Of a DNA stretch of 64,000 nt, positions 26,766-35,393 are shown in pieces (positions within the stretch are counted from its first letter, which is position 1; each line of letters opens with the position of its first letter). Position numbers and translations under genes: made by a program. This stretch comes from Desulfovibrio sp. JC010 (lineage in GTDB: Bacteria > Desulfobacterota > Desulfovibrionia > Desulfovibrionales > Desulfovibrionaceae). The notes beneath the pieces are model-generated. The model was not told where the DNA came from, did no database searches, and worked only from the letters and a program-made list of their open reading frames with translations. The stretch is from positions 239,984-303,983 of the forward strand of contig NZ_VOIQ01000003.1 in the NCBI RefSeq assembly GCF_010470675.1. The letters are read 5' to 3'.

Positions 26766-27911
26766 ATGCGAAAGTCGTACAGTCCGTTCATTTTCATATT
26801 CTTTGTAATCGCTTTGTTTCCCCATTGCGTTCAAGCAGGAACCTACAATGGAAACGGTATGGGGGTAATTATCGAAGGAGACCAGGCTTCGGCCCTTAAT
26901 CTGGCCACCAAATCTGCATATAAAAAGGCTGTCTCCAAGGCCATGGAATCCAAAATTCCGGCAGGCTCCAAAGGACGTCTAGCCTATGGACGTAAAAAAC
27001 CGCTCCTGCTCAAAGGAAAGTTGTCTTTTGTGAAGGGCAAGCGCGTTGTTTCACAGCAGGTTGAGGGCAAGGTGCTCCGGGTGACTGTTGCTGTGGATGT
27101 GGATGAAAACAAGTTACAAAGATTTCTTGGCAGTCAGGGCTTTCTGGCGGAGCAGGCCAAAGAGGCCAAGAAAATGTCCCTGCCCACGGTTATGGTCCTT
27201 GTGGTTGAGGAGATGAACGGGGCTCAGAATCCGTTTCCCTTTGTCTCCAATCAGATTATAGTAAAGCTCATGGAAGACGGTTATGACGTGCTGGATCAGA
27301 CTCTGGTCCAGAAAGCTTCCGCCCATGATCAGGCTGTGCAGGGCGTGCTGCGCGGCAACCCGAGGGCGGCGCAGGCCGTGGCCCTGCAATACGGAGCAGG
27401 GTTATTGATTACCGGGCGGGCCATCGGCTCTGCCAGCGGTATGAAGGCCGGAGGCATGCAGGCTTACGGGGCGGATGTTGTCCTGCAGGCATTGCAGGCT
27501 GATACGGGGCGTATTCTTGCTACCGGGCAGGGCAGCGGCAGTTATCCGCACATCAATGCTGTTACCGGACAGCGCAAGGCCATCGGCGAAGCTGCCGGAA
27601 AAGCTTTCAAGAGGCTCATGAAGGGCATGGACAAACGTATGGCTTCCACCGAGGAAACCATGACCGTCACAGTCAGCAATGTGAACTATAAACAGTTGAC
27701 CGTGCTGAAAAAGATCATGGGTAAGAAGTTTAAATCCATATCCAAGCTCCGCCAGCGCAGTTTCGGCGGCAATGTTGCCAAGCTGGATATCACTCTGGTC
27801 GGTTCCCCGGAAGCTTTTGTGGATGAGGTCGCTCTTGCCAAATTCGGCAAGTTCAGGCTGGAAGTACTCAGTGTTTCTCCGCAAAAGGCTGATTTTGTTC
27901 TGAAGAAGTAA
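26766..27911 (+). CDS. Exported FlgT/CsgG-like protein
   Basis: 381 residues, AAGGA before ATG 26766, signal peptide ending VQAG. The N-terminal domain (GVIIEGDQASALNLATKSAYKKAVSKAMES ... VEGKVLRVTVAVDVDENKLQRFL) resembles the start of the flagellar assembly protein FlgT. The middle domain (about 140-285; TVMVLVVEEMNG, ALQYGAGLLITGRAIG, ADTGRILATGQGSG) has the same CsgG/LpoB/FlgT-type pattern as the TPR lipoprotein in this operon. A small C-terminal alpha-beta domain closes it. No flagellar genes are nearby, so it probably serves the exported-protein system instead. It is the last gene of the operon, and a tRNA fragment starts within 10 bases of its stop. Confidence 0.72.
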   Translation: MRKSYSPFIFIFFVIALFPHCVQAGTYNGNGMGVIIEGDQASALNLATKSAYKKAVSKAMESKIPAGSKGRLAYGRKKPLLLKGKLSFVKGKRVVSQQVEGKVLRVTVAVDVDENKLQRFLGSQGFLAEQAKEAKKMSLPTVMVLVVEEMNGAQNPFPFVSNQIIVKLMEDGYDVLDQTLVQKASAHDQAVQGVLRGNPRAAQAVALQYGAGLLITGRAIGSASGMKAGGMQAYGADVVLQALQADTGRILATGQGSGSYPHINAVTGQRKAIGEAAGKAFKRLMKGMDKRMASTEETMTVTVSNVNYKQLTVLKKIMGKKFKSISKLRQRSFGGNVAKLDITLVGSPEAFVDEVALAKFGKFRLEVLSVSPQKADFVLKK

Positions 27912-27916
27912 TTTTG

Positions 27917-27951
27917 TATGGCCGTCGGTTCAATTCCGACCGTTGGCTCCA
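27917..27951 (+). tRNA. 3' fragment of a tRNA (Thr-like), candidate att site
   Basis: The sequence holds a perfect T-arm (stem GTCGG/CCGAC at 27924-27928 and 27936-27940, 7-base loop TTCAATT). A 7-base acceptor strand CGTTGGC, a T discriminator and encoded CCA (27949-27951) follow. No 5' half, D-arm or anticodon arm precedes it: the upstream bases belong to the end of a coding gene. Truncated tRNA 3' ends like this are left at the distal boundary of elements that integrate into tRNA genes. The T discriminator and acceptor suggest tRNA-Thr, but this is tentative. Confidence 0.75.
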
Positions 27952-27960
27952 TGAAAAATA

Positions 27961-27992
27961 AAGCCCCGCAGCACGTAAATGCTGCGGGGCTT
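27961..27992. terminator. Strong hairpin terminator after tRNA fragment
   Basis: Perfect arms AAGCCCCGCAGC and GCTGCGGGGCTT pair around an 8-base loop. It lies 50 bases after the last exported-protein gene and would end that operon. The T-tract is short on the plus side. Confidence 0.8.
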
Positions 27993-28162
27993 CGACTTGA
28001 GTTTGTAGAGCCATGTTTTGAATTCTTCACATTTGTCCACTAGAAACGTATGCTGATTGAACTGGGTGTCCACAAAAAAGTGGAATGCGGCCCTCTTTCC
28101 CATTTGTCATAATTTCTTCCAATGTGGCATGTTTCAGAGCATTGTAAAACAGGAGCCGGGCA

Positions 28163-29146
28163 ATGAACCGCAATCCCCTGCCGTACGATTTATATTCTTC
28201 CCTTGCCCGGCGCATGGGCGAAAAAATAGTTTCCCGGCGTTTGCGTATGCAGGCTGAGATTAGTGCTACGGGGTTTTGCAAGGCATTCGGCAAAGGAGGC
28301 GGGCATGTCCATCTGGAAAATTTGGACAGCTTTGTTAATTTTGTCGACCTTGTTTTGCGTTTGAGCGGGATGCGCGGTTGGGGACGGCGCAACAGCCTTG
28401 ATTTCAGGGTTGAGGAAAATGAAGTCCTCATCCCTGCATTGCCCCGGGAATTTGACGGATTCAGGATATTGCAGCTGACTGATCTCCATATCGACGGCTT
28501 TATCGATGGCGGGAAAAAGTTTTTTGATATGATCGCCCCTCTGCGTTGTGATCTCTGCGTGCTTACCGGGGATTATCGTTTATTGACTTTCCACAGTCAC
28601 AAACCATCAGCCATCGGCATGTCCCGGTTGATCACCCAGATAAACGCAGCGCACGGGGTGTACGCAATTTTAGGCAACCATGATTTTCTGGAGCAGGTTC
28701 CGGCTCTGGAAGAAAGCGGGGTGCGGGTGCTGCTCAATGAAGGCGGGATAATCAAGCACAACGGCGCGGAGCTGTTCCTCGCCGGGGTGGATGATCCCCA
28801 TTTTTACGGCACTCATGATCTTGAACGGGCTTTCCGGTCCCGACCGCTGGGAATACCGACAATCCTGCTCAGCCATTCACCGGAACTATATGCCGAAGCT
28901 TCCGCCCTGTCTGTTGATTTCTATCTGTGCGGGCATACCCACGGCGGGCAGATCTGCCTGCCCGGAGGAATCCCGGTCATGACCCATGCCGCCTGCCCCC
29001 GGTACATGGCCGCAGGCCGGTGGAATTACGGAAACATGTCCGGATACACTTCACGCGGGGCCGGGTGCTCCGGTGTTCAGGCCCGGTTCAACTGTCCGCC
29101 GGAAATCACCATCCATACCCTGCGCAGCAAAGGGTCCGGATCATGA
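28163..29146 (+). CDS. Calcineurin-like metallophosphoesterase (YkuE/YaeI-like)
   Basis: 327 residues, AGGAG before ATG 28163. After about 95 N-terminal residues without clear similarity, metal-site motifs appear in order: LTDLHIDGF, LTGDYR, ILGNHDFLE, LSHSPELY and GHTHGGQI. This is the order of the YkuE/YaeI branch of metallophosphoesterases, some of which hydrolyse UDP-diacylglucosamine-like or phosphodiester substrates. Most YaeI proteins have an N-terminal membrane anchor; here a weak hydrophobic stretch (FVNFVDLVLRLSGM) precedes the domain. The substrate is unknown. Confidence 0.86.
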   Translation: MNRNPLPYDLYSSLARRMGEKIVSRRLRMQAEISATGFCKAFGKGGGHVHLENLDSFVNFVDLVLRLSGMRGWGRRNSLDFRVEENEVLIPALPREFDGFRILQLTDLHIDGFIDGGKKFFDMIAPLRCDLCVLTGDYRLLTFHSHKPSAIGMSRLITQINAAHGVYAILGNHDFLEQVPALEESGVRVLLNEGGIIKHNGAELFLAGVDDPHFYGTHDLERAFRSRPLGIPTILLSHSPELYAEASALSVDFYLCGHTHGGQICLPGGIPVMTHAACPRYMAAGRWNYGNMSGYTSRGAGCSGVQARFNCPPEITIHTLRSKGSGS

Positions 29147-29259
29147 ACAAGCAACTTTTCATCTTTTAAGGATAAAGTTAATCATCGAATTATTTGAGAC
29201 TTCCGTTTATATGCAGTGTCCTGCCCCTTTGGGATTCTGAAATAAGATGGAGAAATATT

Positions 29260-29649
29260 ATGGATATTAATACACACGAGCAGATAGACCGCGCTCTTTG
29301 CGGGGAGCCGGTTGCAGTTGTTGCCGGGAGCAGTGAAGTTCGTTTGACCTGCAGCCCGAATATGGCAGCTGACGCCAGCGGACTGGTTCACGGCGGATTT
29401 ATTTTCGGCATGGCCGATTACGCGGCTATGCTGGCTGTCAACCATCCAAATGTTGTGCTGGCCGGAGCTGAGAGCCGCTTTTTAAAGCCGTCCAAGGTCG
29501 GTGACGTTCTCATTGCCAAGGCGCAAGAGCAGGAAAAGGACGGACGTAAACATATCGTCAAAGTGGAAGTCTTCTGCAATGAGGATAAGGTTTTCAGCGC
29601 AACTTTCACCTGCTTTGTTACCAAGGAACATGTGCTGACCGGAGCATAG
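29260..29649 (+). CDS. Hotdog-fold thioesterase (PaaI-like)
   Basis: 129 residues from ATG 29260 with a GGAG ribosome site; a longer frame from 29194 is not supported. The hotdog helix motif SGLVHGGFIFGMADYAAMLA is present, followed by the strand pattern ESRFLKPSKVGDVLIAKA and HIVKVEVFCNEDKVFSATFTCFV. Such proteins cleave acyl-CoA thioesters as dimers or tetramers in the cytosol. It is a single-gene unit closed by the bidirectional terminator at 29672-29704. Confidence 0.85.
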   Translation: MDINTHEQIDRALCGEPVAVVAGSSEVRLTCSPNMAADASGLVHGGFIFGMADYAAMLAVNHPNVVLAGAESRFLKPSKVGDVLIAKAQEQEKDGRKHIVKVEVFCNEDKVFSATFTCFVTKEHVLTGA

Positions 29650-29671
29650 CTGAAATGTCCCCGTAAAATCA

Positions 29672-29704
29672 AAGCCCCGCAATGCATAGCGCATTGCGGG
29701 GCTT
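29672..29704. terminator. Bidirectional terminator between convergent genes
   Basis: AAGCCCCGCAATGC at 29672-29685 and its exact reverse complement at 29691-29704 form a hairpin with a 5-base loop between the thioesterase (plus) and dus (minus) stops. Confidence 0.88.
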
Positions 29705-29711
29705 CTAAGTT

Positions 29712-30770
29712 TTACAGACTATACAGATTCATGTTGGGAGTCTTGGTTAATTCCATGTCCGGCCTGATGTGTTCTCTGGCCATGCGCCGAACATCATCCA
29801 TGCTCTTTGCTGTGGAAAAGGTGGCCTGCAGGCTGTGCCCGTATCGGAAATTGGCCGCGAAATAGGCCATGAACAGCCGGAATCTTTTGATTCCCCGGAT
29901 GGGATCAAAATCCTGTTCCAAAGCATCTGCCAGCCGCAGTACGTAGTCCTGAAAAATATTGTCGTCCGGGGTGAAACCGGATGTCCACTGGGCAAAGAGC
30001 CATGGGCGGGCCATAGCCATGCGTCCGATGGACACTCCATCGCAGCCTGTTCTGTCCAGCATATCCAGGCAATGCTGCGGGGTGGTTACGTTGCCGTTTC
30101 CGAAGACGGGAATAGAGACTGCTTCCTTGATAGACCGGATGTGGTCGATGATGGGCGGGCGGGTCCGTTTGTCCGGGGCCACACGCGGGTGGAAGACCAG
30201 ACAATCGGCCCCTGCTGATTCAAGTCTCTTGGCCATTGCCATTGCCGGTTCAATCTCTTTGGACCAGCCGGTGCGGAATTTGACAAACACAGGAATGGAC
30301 ACAGCTTCGCGCACAGCTTCCACTATTTCCGCCGCTTTGTCCGGTGTTCTGAGCAGGGCAGCCCCGGCTTCGCGTTTAATCATTCCCCGTGCCGAGCAGC
30401 CCATGTTGATATCCACGGCGAAGAATCCTTCGTCTTCCACGCGTTTTGCGGCAATGACCATTTCTTCCGCTGTGGCACCTACCAGCTGACAGACCAGATT
30501 GGGCAGCTCCCACGTATGCCAGTTAAAAACCGGGGATACGCCGGGTTTTTCTGTGGGCACAGCCTTGGCGCTGCACATTTCCGTAAACATCAGGCCGCAG
30601 GAACCGTAATGGGCCAGAGCCTGCCGGAAAGCACTGTGGGTCAACCCGGCCATGGGGGCCAGCCATAGACGGTTGGGGATGCTCTTTCCGCCAATGGTAA
30701 TGGGGGAATTTAGCCGGGCCGCCAGTTCGGGTAAGTGTTGAGAAATTGATTCGGTCATGGGAGCCGTCAT
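29712..30770 (-). CDS. dus: tRNA-dihydrouridine synthase
   Basis: 352 residues. The FMN TIM-barrel opening LWLAPMAGLTHSAFRQALAHYG, the catalytic Cys segment DINMGCSARGMIKREAGAALLRTP, VFVKFRTGW, the FHPR His/Arg site and FGNGNVTTP/GVSIGRMAMARPW follow the Dus family. It reduces uridines in the D-loop of tRNA. The usual NMGCP motif reads NMGCS here. The gene is last in a three-gene minus-strand unit after the M14 peptidase (2-base gap) and YbaK. The start lacks a clear ribosome site, so coupling to the upstream stop is likely. Confidence 0.92.
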   Translation of the reverse strand: MTAPMTESISQHLPELAARLNSPITIGGKSIPNRLWLAPMAGLTHSAFRQALAHYGSCGLMFTEMCSAKAVPTEKPGVSPVFNWHTWELPNLVCQLVGATAEEMVIAAKRVEDEGFFAVDINMGCSARGMIKREAGAALLRTPDKAAEIVEAVREAVSIPVFVKFRTGWSKEIEPAMAMAKRLESAGADCLVFHPRVAPDKRTRPPIIDHIRSIKEAVSIPVFGNGNVTTPQHCLDMLDRTGCDGVSIGRMAMARPWLFAQWTSGFTPDDNIFQDYVLRLADALEQDFDPIRGIKRFRLFMAYFAANFRYGHSLQATFSTAKSMDDVRRMAREHIRPDMELTKTPNMNLYSL

Positions 30771-30772
30771 GA

Positions 30773-31660
30773 CTACTTTGGCTTCAGTACAAAATCAAGT
30801 CCGCCCCGGATTGCCGCAATTTGTCCTTCGATGCTTGATTCCGGAGTCATCCACGCCCCGTCGGGGTATATCTCGGTGGTGGTGTGAAAAGGGGCTTCGG
30901 TGATTATCCCGCTCAGACCGAGCTCGCGCATGGGGTAGCAGATCACGCCATGGGCTACAGCCGGTTTGCCGAGAATATTGCCGTACTCATCCGGCGGTGC
31001 GATGGGAGTCACCTTTTCCACTGAGCTTACCACCGCTTTCTGGAATTCAAGCTCAGGTCTCTCTTCATCCCCCACAAGGTAGAATCCCTGCGGAATATCT
31101 TCAATTGCAGGCTCAACACCGTCTCGCGCGGCCAGTGCCGGACGGAATACGGTCTTGTCGCGGTCGGTGGTTTCGTGGAGGTCAATGTGGATGGGTATCT
31201 CACCCGCAATGGTGGAGACGAATTGCTTGAGTAACGCAGCCTCTTCGGATTTCCCGTTTGCGCCGAATGACCTGTTGGGGTCAACCGTGTAGGGATTCCA
31301 GCGGTTGTTGGTCTCAAAACCCCACGGACTTACACAGGGAACGACGACCACATTGAATTTTTCAGAGTAATCCTGAATTCCGCTTTCCAGAAACTTGAGT
31401 GCCGCGTATATCCCTCCGGTTTCATAGCCGTGCACCCCGGCTGTGATAAGTGCTGTGGGGATTCCTTGAGTCCATTTCGCCGGAACTACAGCATAAAGCG
31501 GGTAGCGTTGCGGAGCATAGCTCAGCTCACCGTATTTTTTTATCTGCAAAAAGTCGGGCAGTTCGAAAATCCGGTCCAGAACTTCTTTTTTGTAATTTTT
31601 TTCAAATACAGCACGGTCCAGCCATGCCTGTTTTTCTTTTGCTCCCCATTTTTTATTCAT
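30773..31660 (-). CDS. M14-family zinc carboxypeptidase / aspartoacylase-like hydrolase
   Basis: 295 residues with an AGGAA ribosome site. Zinc-site motifs TAGVHGYETGG (His and Glu), the substrate-binding DPNRSFG and HIDLHETTDRD (third zinc ligand His) are intact. No signal peptide is present, so it acts in the cytosol. The family contains carboxypeptidases and succinylglutamate desuccinylase/aspartoacylase-type deacylases. The short length favours the latter side, but the substrate cannot be named. Confidence 0.82.
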   Translation of the reverse strand: MNKKWGAKEKQAWLDRAVFEKNYKKEVLDRIFELPDFLQIKKYGELSYAPQRYPLYAVVPAKWTQGIPTALITAGVHGYETGGIYAALKFLESGIQDYSEKFNVVVVPCVSPWGFETNNRWNPYTVDPNRSFGANGKSEEAALLKQFVSTIAGEIPIHIDLHETTDRDKTVFRPALAARDGVEPAIEDIPQGFYLVGDEERPELEFQKAVVSSVEKVTPIAPPDEYGNILGKPAVAHGVICYPMRELGLSGIITEAPFHTTTEIYPDGAWMTPESSIEGQIAAIRGGLDFVLKPK

Positions 31661-31666
31661 CGGTAT

Positions 31667-32152
31667 TTATTCCTGACGCAGGTCGAGCCATTCGCCTGAG
31701 GTGAGTTCTTCAAGGGAAGTGGGCGTGAGCTGGAATACGGAATGGGGGGTACCCGCTGCGGCCCAGATCTCAGCGTATTGCTGCAGGTCTTCATCAAGGA
31801 TTGTCTGCAGAGGTTCGCTGTGAGCTACGGGCGGGATTCCGCCGATGGCGAATCCGGTTTTTTCTTTTACCAGATCAGCCTTGGCCTGTTTCAGTTTGAA
31901 GCCGACAGTTTTGCTGATTTTTTTGGTGTCCACCCGGTTGCTGCCGGACGCGATTACCAGCACCAGTTCGTCGGTTTTTTTGTCCTGAAATATGAGAGAT
32001 TTCGCTATCTGTCCCACTTCGCAGCCGACACTTTCTGCCGCGTCCGCCGCTGTTCTGGTGGAGCTGGAGAACTCCCGGACATCAAAATCTTTGCCGGATT
32101 TTGAAAGAAATTCCTGCACCCGGCTTGCGCTGTTGCTTAATTCGTTACTCAT
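31667..32152 (-). CDS. ybaK: YbaK/ProX-type aminoacyl-tRNA deacylase
   Basis: 161 residues from ATG 32152, which has GGAG 8 bases upstream; an alternative upstream TTG at 32164 is less likely. The fold motifs ESVGCEVGQIAKSLIFQDK (with the conserved Lys), LVIASGSNRVDTKKISKTVG and the GFAIGGIPPVAHSEPLQTILDEDL segment are typical of the YbaK/EbsC deacylase domain. Members hydrolyse mischarged tRNA such as Cys-tRNA(Pro). First gene of the unit leading to M14 and dus, so a link to tRNA quality is plausible. Confidence 0.88.
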   Translation of the reverse strand: MSNELSNSASRVQEFLSKSGKDFDVREFSSSTRTAADAAESVGCEVGQIAKSLIFQDKKTDELVLVIASGSNRVDTKKISKTVGFKLKQAKADLVKEKTGFAIGGIPPVAHSEPLQTILDEDLQQYAEIWAAAGTPHSVFQLTPTSLEELTSGEWLDLRQE

Positions 32153-32279
32153 TATGGGCTCCAATGCGGTTCATGTCTCTTTAATTCCTGTGCAGGAAAT
32201 ATTGCGCAGAGGGGCGGGTAAAATCAAGCCATTGTTTCATCTTCTTGTGCCGGGACAGCCCCTTTTCATTGTCCGGCAG

Positions 32280-35200
32280 TTAAGACAGTTGCTTCTTTCC
32301 GAGCTTTTCCATGTCCGCAAGGTATTGCGGGGATTGGTCCAGATAGAAGGCCAGTGCTTTGGAGAAGTGCTTGCCTACCAGACCGTCCACAAAGACCTGA
32401 CTGATTTCCTTATGCCGTTTCAGGATAAGCTGAGAGCGGTAGAAGATTAACCATTCTTCCCGTGACATATCCTGAATAATGATGGCCAGTGCCTTTCGCG
32501 AGCGCGGCTGGTAGAGCCAGAAATACATGAGATCAAGCGCGTTTACGATAATCAGCTTTTCAAGATCCTGTGTCTCTTTATTCAAGGTGCGCATCATTAT
32601 TTTCGGGCTCTGGAGCATTTCCAGGACATCTTCTTCCGGGAAGAGCAGGTCCAGCTTGGAGAAGACTGAAAACAGCTGCGCGATTTTCATTTTATAGCCG
32701 CTCATTCGCGCTTTGATGTTGGTCTGGCGATCGGCAATACCTTCGATAAAAGCGGCAACACCGTCCGACGCGAATTTGGAGATAATGGCTGCCCATTTTT
32801 GCAGAATGCCGCTTACATCCGGGATTCCGGCCATACCCAGCATCGCTCCGATAAGTCCGCTCAAAGCCACGGCCACAGGAATGGCGAGGATGGACCTGAA
32901 GAAGTTACCTACAGTTGCTCCCTTGGGCAGTCCGCGAATGGCGTTGTGGCTGGACAGGTATATTCCGTTTGCCAGCCCCATGACCGAGTAAAGCATGATG
33001 GGGTCGGTGGCGGTGGTTATCCCGAAAGTGTTGTCCAGCAGCAGGGTCTTGACCAGATAATCCAGCAGGGGCACTGAGAATCCGGTATAGAGCAGAGAGT
33101 CGGAAATACGGCTCCAGCTGACCAGTGAGTTCCATGGCAGAAGGGGAGAACGCCGCAATCCTCCGCCGCCGAGCACCGACTGGATGATATTGCGTGATCC
33201 GGTGATTGCAAACCAGATTACCGCCCCGAAGTATGAAAGCAGCCACCAGTCCTTGGTCAGGTAGAAGGTCAGGAATGCCGGAATGAAACCGATCAGAACC
33301 TTGGCGGTGTTTTTAATATTGGTGTTCAGGTAGGTCCACGGCTTGTCCAGCCTGTCTGTGTGTTTTTCACCCTCAAGGCTGTTCTCGGTTTGGATGTTAA
33401 GTCCCCCGAGAGTGCCGACATTGCCCGGTTTGCCTGCGTGAATCCTGAAGGAATCAAGGCTCCATTTTATCCAGCGTTTGTCATTGTTTGCGGAAGCACG
33501 GGAGAGCACTCTTCCGGAACGTCCCACCTTGCTGTTGATGCTTTTGGTCATCAGTGCGCTGACCGGGATACGGGTACTGCCTTCCCCGCAATTTTTCCGG
33601 TAAAACGGCTTGCGCGCCCGCGGAGGAAGGGTATCCAGAACCACAAAGCCCATGCCGTGCCTGTGCTCCGCCTGTCCGGTGGACCCGGAGCCGATGCGGG
33701 ATTTCAGGCTGCGTTTGCGGTAAATAGTATGAAATTTTTCAAGGTCTGAAAGAATTGCCACCAGTTCCGGCTTGCGGGCCTGCATTTCTCTTATGGAGTC
33801 AGCCGGTTCCTGCTCTCTTTTCAGCTGTTCAAGCCGGTCTTCAAAATCATAAATTATTTCGCGGATTGCGCTTTTGAGGGTGATCACACTGTCTTCGTTG
33901 AGGGCCTTCTGCAATCTGCCGATCAACCGGTAATGTTTTTCCTGCCCGGTCAGCTGTGTGTTCTGCTCCTCGCCGATTCGCCTGTCTCCAGTGATCTCTC
34001 TGCAAGCGTCTTTTAGGTTGTATGCCTCGATATGGGTGACCATGCCCCCGCCCTCGTAGAGCAGTTCCAGAGTGTCCTGTGCTGTGAGGTTGGCGAGGTT
34101 CAGGGTGAATTTCGAGCTGGAATGGATGCGCAGCAAACGGGTCATCAATTCATTGATATTGCAGCGCAGCAGTTCCGGCAGCTTTGTATCCTTATGCGGC
34201 TCGTCCGGGTTCGGCAACTGCGGATTCTTTTCCGGGAGCAGATATTCGGCAATGACAGTCCGTGCGGTCAGCCCCCGAAGCTGTTTTTTTTGTTCGTTTG
34301 TCAGATCTTCCTGTTCTGACTCTTCGCCGGAACGCTCCTCAATGAGAGTTGAAATTTTGTTGTTGATGAACCGTCCAAGATGCAGGATTGACGGCTGCCC
34401 GGTACCGACAAAATCCAGAAATTCTTCCTGATCCAAAAGAGGGATATGCACATCCAGCTGCTTGTTCAGTGCCTTACGATGGTTGCCGTTGAATTCTGCA
34501 AGTACGTCAAAGACATATTTCTGCTGGTAGCGCGAGACCTCCCGGCCTTCCTCAAAAAGCTCAATCACCCGCTCTTTTGCAAGGAACTTCTGGTAGCTGG
34601 AGCTGTCAGAAAGTACGTTGGGTTCCCAGGTGAAGCGCACGAACTTGTCCCGGAAACGGGCGGAAAGTTCGATGCTCACCCGGACTTTTATATCCAGTAT
34701 GCTTCCCGCTTCAAGCAGTTCTTCGATGACTTCGGGACGCACGTAGTTGTAGTAAACTACTTTGAGCTTGCGGATGCCTTTGATCCATGCATCCATGATC
34801 AGGTGCGTGGGTGATTTTCTTCCTTTGGTATTGGCATCATGCACGTGATGGTCAAAGGCGTACTGGTTCCATTCTTCAGGCATTTCAACCAGATGGTATT
34901 TGGCCAGCTCTTTTCTGATTTTGCGCGGATTGCCTGCTGAAACCATGCGGAAATCATGGGCCAGCTTGAGCCTGCTCAGTTCACTGTTACCCGGACGGAC
35001 CAGCTTTTTCATGATTTGCAGGAGTACCCGGGCGGTGTTTTTGCGGTAGTACCCGGAAGATGAAAGGAAAACCTCATCGCGCAGGGAGCGCAGGGCTTTC
35101 AGACGGTCGTGGGCCATGCCGTTTTCAAAGCTGCCCAGCAGGCTGATTACGGCGTAGGCAATGCGCAGCCCCTGCGGGGCCGCCATTTCCTTGATCCCGT

Positions 35201-35330
35201 GCGGATGCATGTATTCGACAAAAAGAGAGCGGAAGGCGCGGGATTTGGGACCTCGTTTGAGGACATCATCGACAATCTGCAAAAGCTGATAGTCGAGTTT
35301 ATCGAAGAAAATAGAAGAAATTCTGGTCAT
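32280..35330 (-). CDS. Large PHP-like / multi-pass membrane protein, conserved hypothetical
   Basis: About 1016 residues from ATG 35330. The N-terminal half (to about 600) is soluble and helix-rich. It contains a FDHHVHDAN motif near residue 160 followed by SPTHLIMDAWIKGIRKLKVVYYN, which looks like the His-x-His metal site of PHP-type hydrolases. Hydrophobic helices lie at about 670-850 (VLIGFIPAFLTFYL, WWLLSYFGAVIWFAITG, ILAIPVAVALSGLIGAML), and a helical C-terminus follows. I do not recognise the family. It lies 63 bases after the glycerophosphodiesterase gene in the TRAP operon, so a role in phosphodiester or envelope metabolism is possible. Confidence 0.75.
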   Translation of the reverse strand: MTRISSIFFDKLDYQLLQIVDDVLKRGPKSRAFRSLFVEYMHPHGIKEMAAPQGLRIAYAVISLLGSFENGMAHDRLKALRSLRDEVFLSSSGYYRKNTARVLLQIMKKLVRPGNSELSRLKLAHDFRMVSAGNPRKIRKELAKYHLVEMPEEWNQYAFDHHVHDANTKGRKSPTHLIMDAWIKGIRKLKVVYYNYVRPEVIEELLEAGSILDIKVRVSIELSARFRDKFVRFTWEPNVLSDSSSYQKFLAKERVIELFEEGREVSRYQQKYVFDVLAEFNGNHRKALNKQLDVHIPLLDQEEFLDFVGTGQPSILHLGRFINNKISTLIEERSGEESEQEDLTNEQKKQLRGLTARTVIAEYLLPEKNPQLPNPDEPHKDTKLPELLRCNINELMTRLLRIHSSSKFTLNLANLTAQDTLELLYEGGGMVTHIEAYNLKDACREITGDRRIGEEQNTQLTGQEKHYRLIGRLQKALNEDSVITLKSAIREIIYDFEDRLEQLKREQEPADSIREMQARKPELVAILSDLEKFHTIYRKRSLKSRIGSGSTGQAEHRHGMGFVVLDTLPPRARKPFYRKNCGEGSTRIPVSALMTKSINSKVGRSGRVLSRASANNDKRWIKWSLDSFRIHAGKPGNVGTLGGLNIQTENSLEGEKHTDRLDKPWTYLNTNIKNTAKVLIGFIPAFLTFYLTKDWWLLSYFGAVIWFAITGSRNIIQSVLGGGGLRRSPLLPWNSLVSWSRISDSLLYTGFSVPLLDYLVKTLLLDNTFGITTATDPIMLYSVMGLANGIYLSSHNAIRGLPKGATVGNFFRSILAIPVAVALSGLIGAMLGMAGIPDVSGILQKWAAIISKFASDGVAAFIEGIADRQTNIKARMSGYKMKIAQLFSVFSKLDLLFPEEDVLEMLQSPKIMMRTLNKETQDLEKLIIVNALDLMYFWLYQPRSRKALAIIIQDMSREEWLIFYRSQLILKRHKEISQVFVDGLVGKHFSKALAFYLDQSPQYLADMEKLGKKQLS

Positions 35331-35393
35331 GGCATGGCTTGGTTCCGGGGTCCGGCAGAAGCCGGAAGCCCCGTGCCTGAACCCCATGTCCGG

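Noticed and set aside
27686..28030. Minus-strand frame with a PTVGIEPTAIQN segment
   Set aside because: This peptide pattern is the well-known false translation of a tRNA 3' end on the opposite strand; it overlaps the tRNA fragment and the last exported-protein gene.
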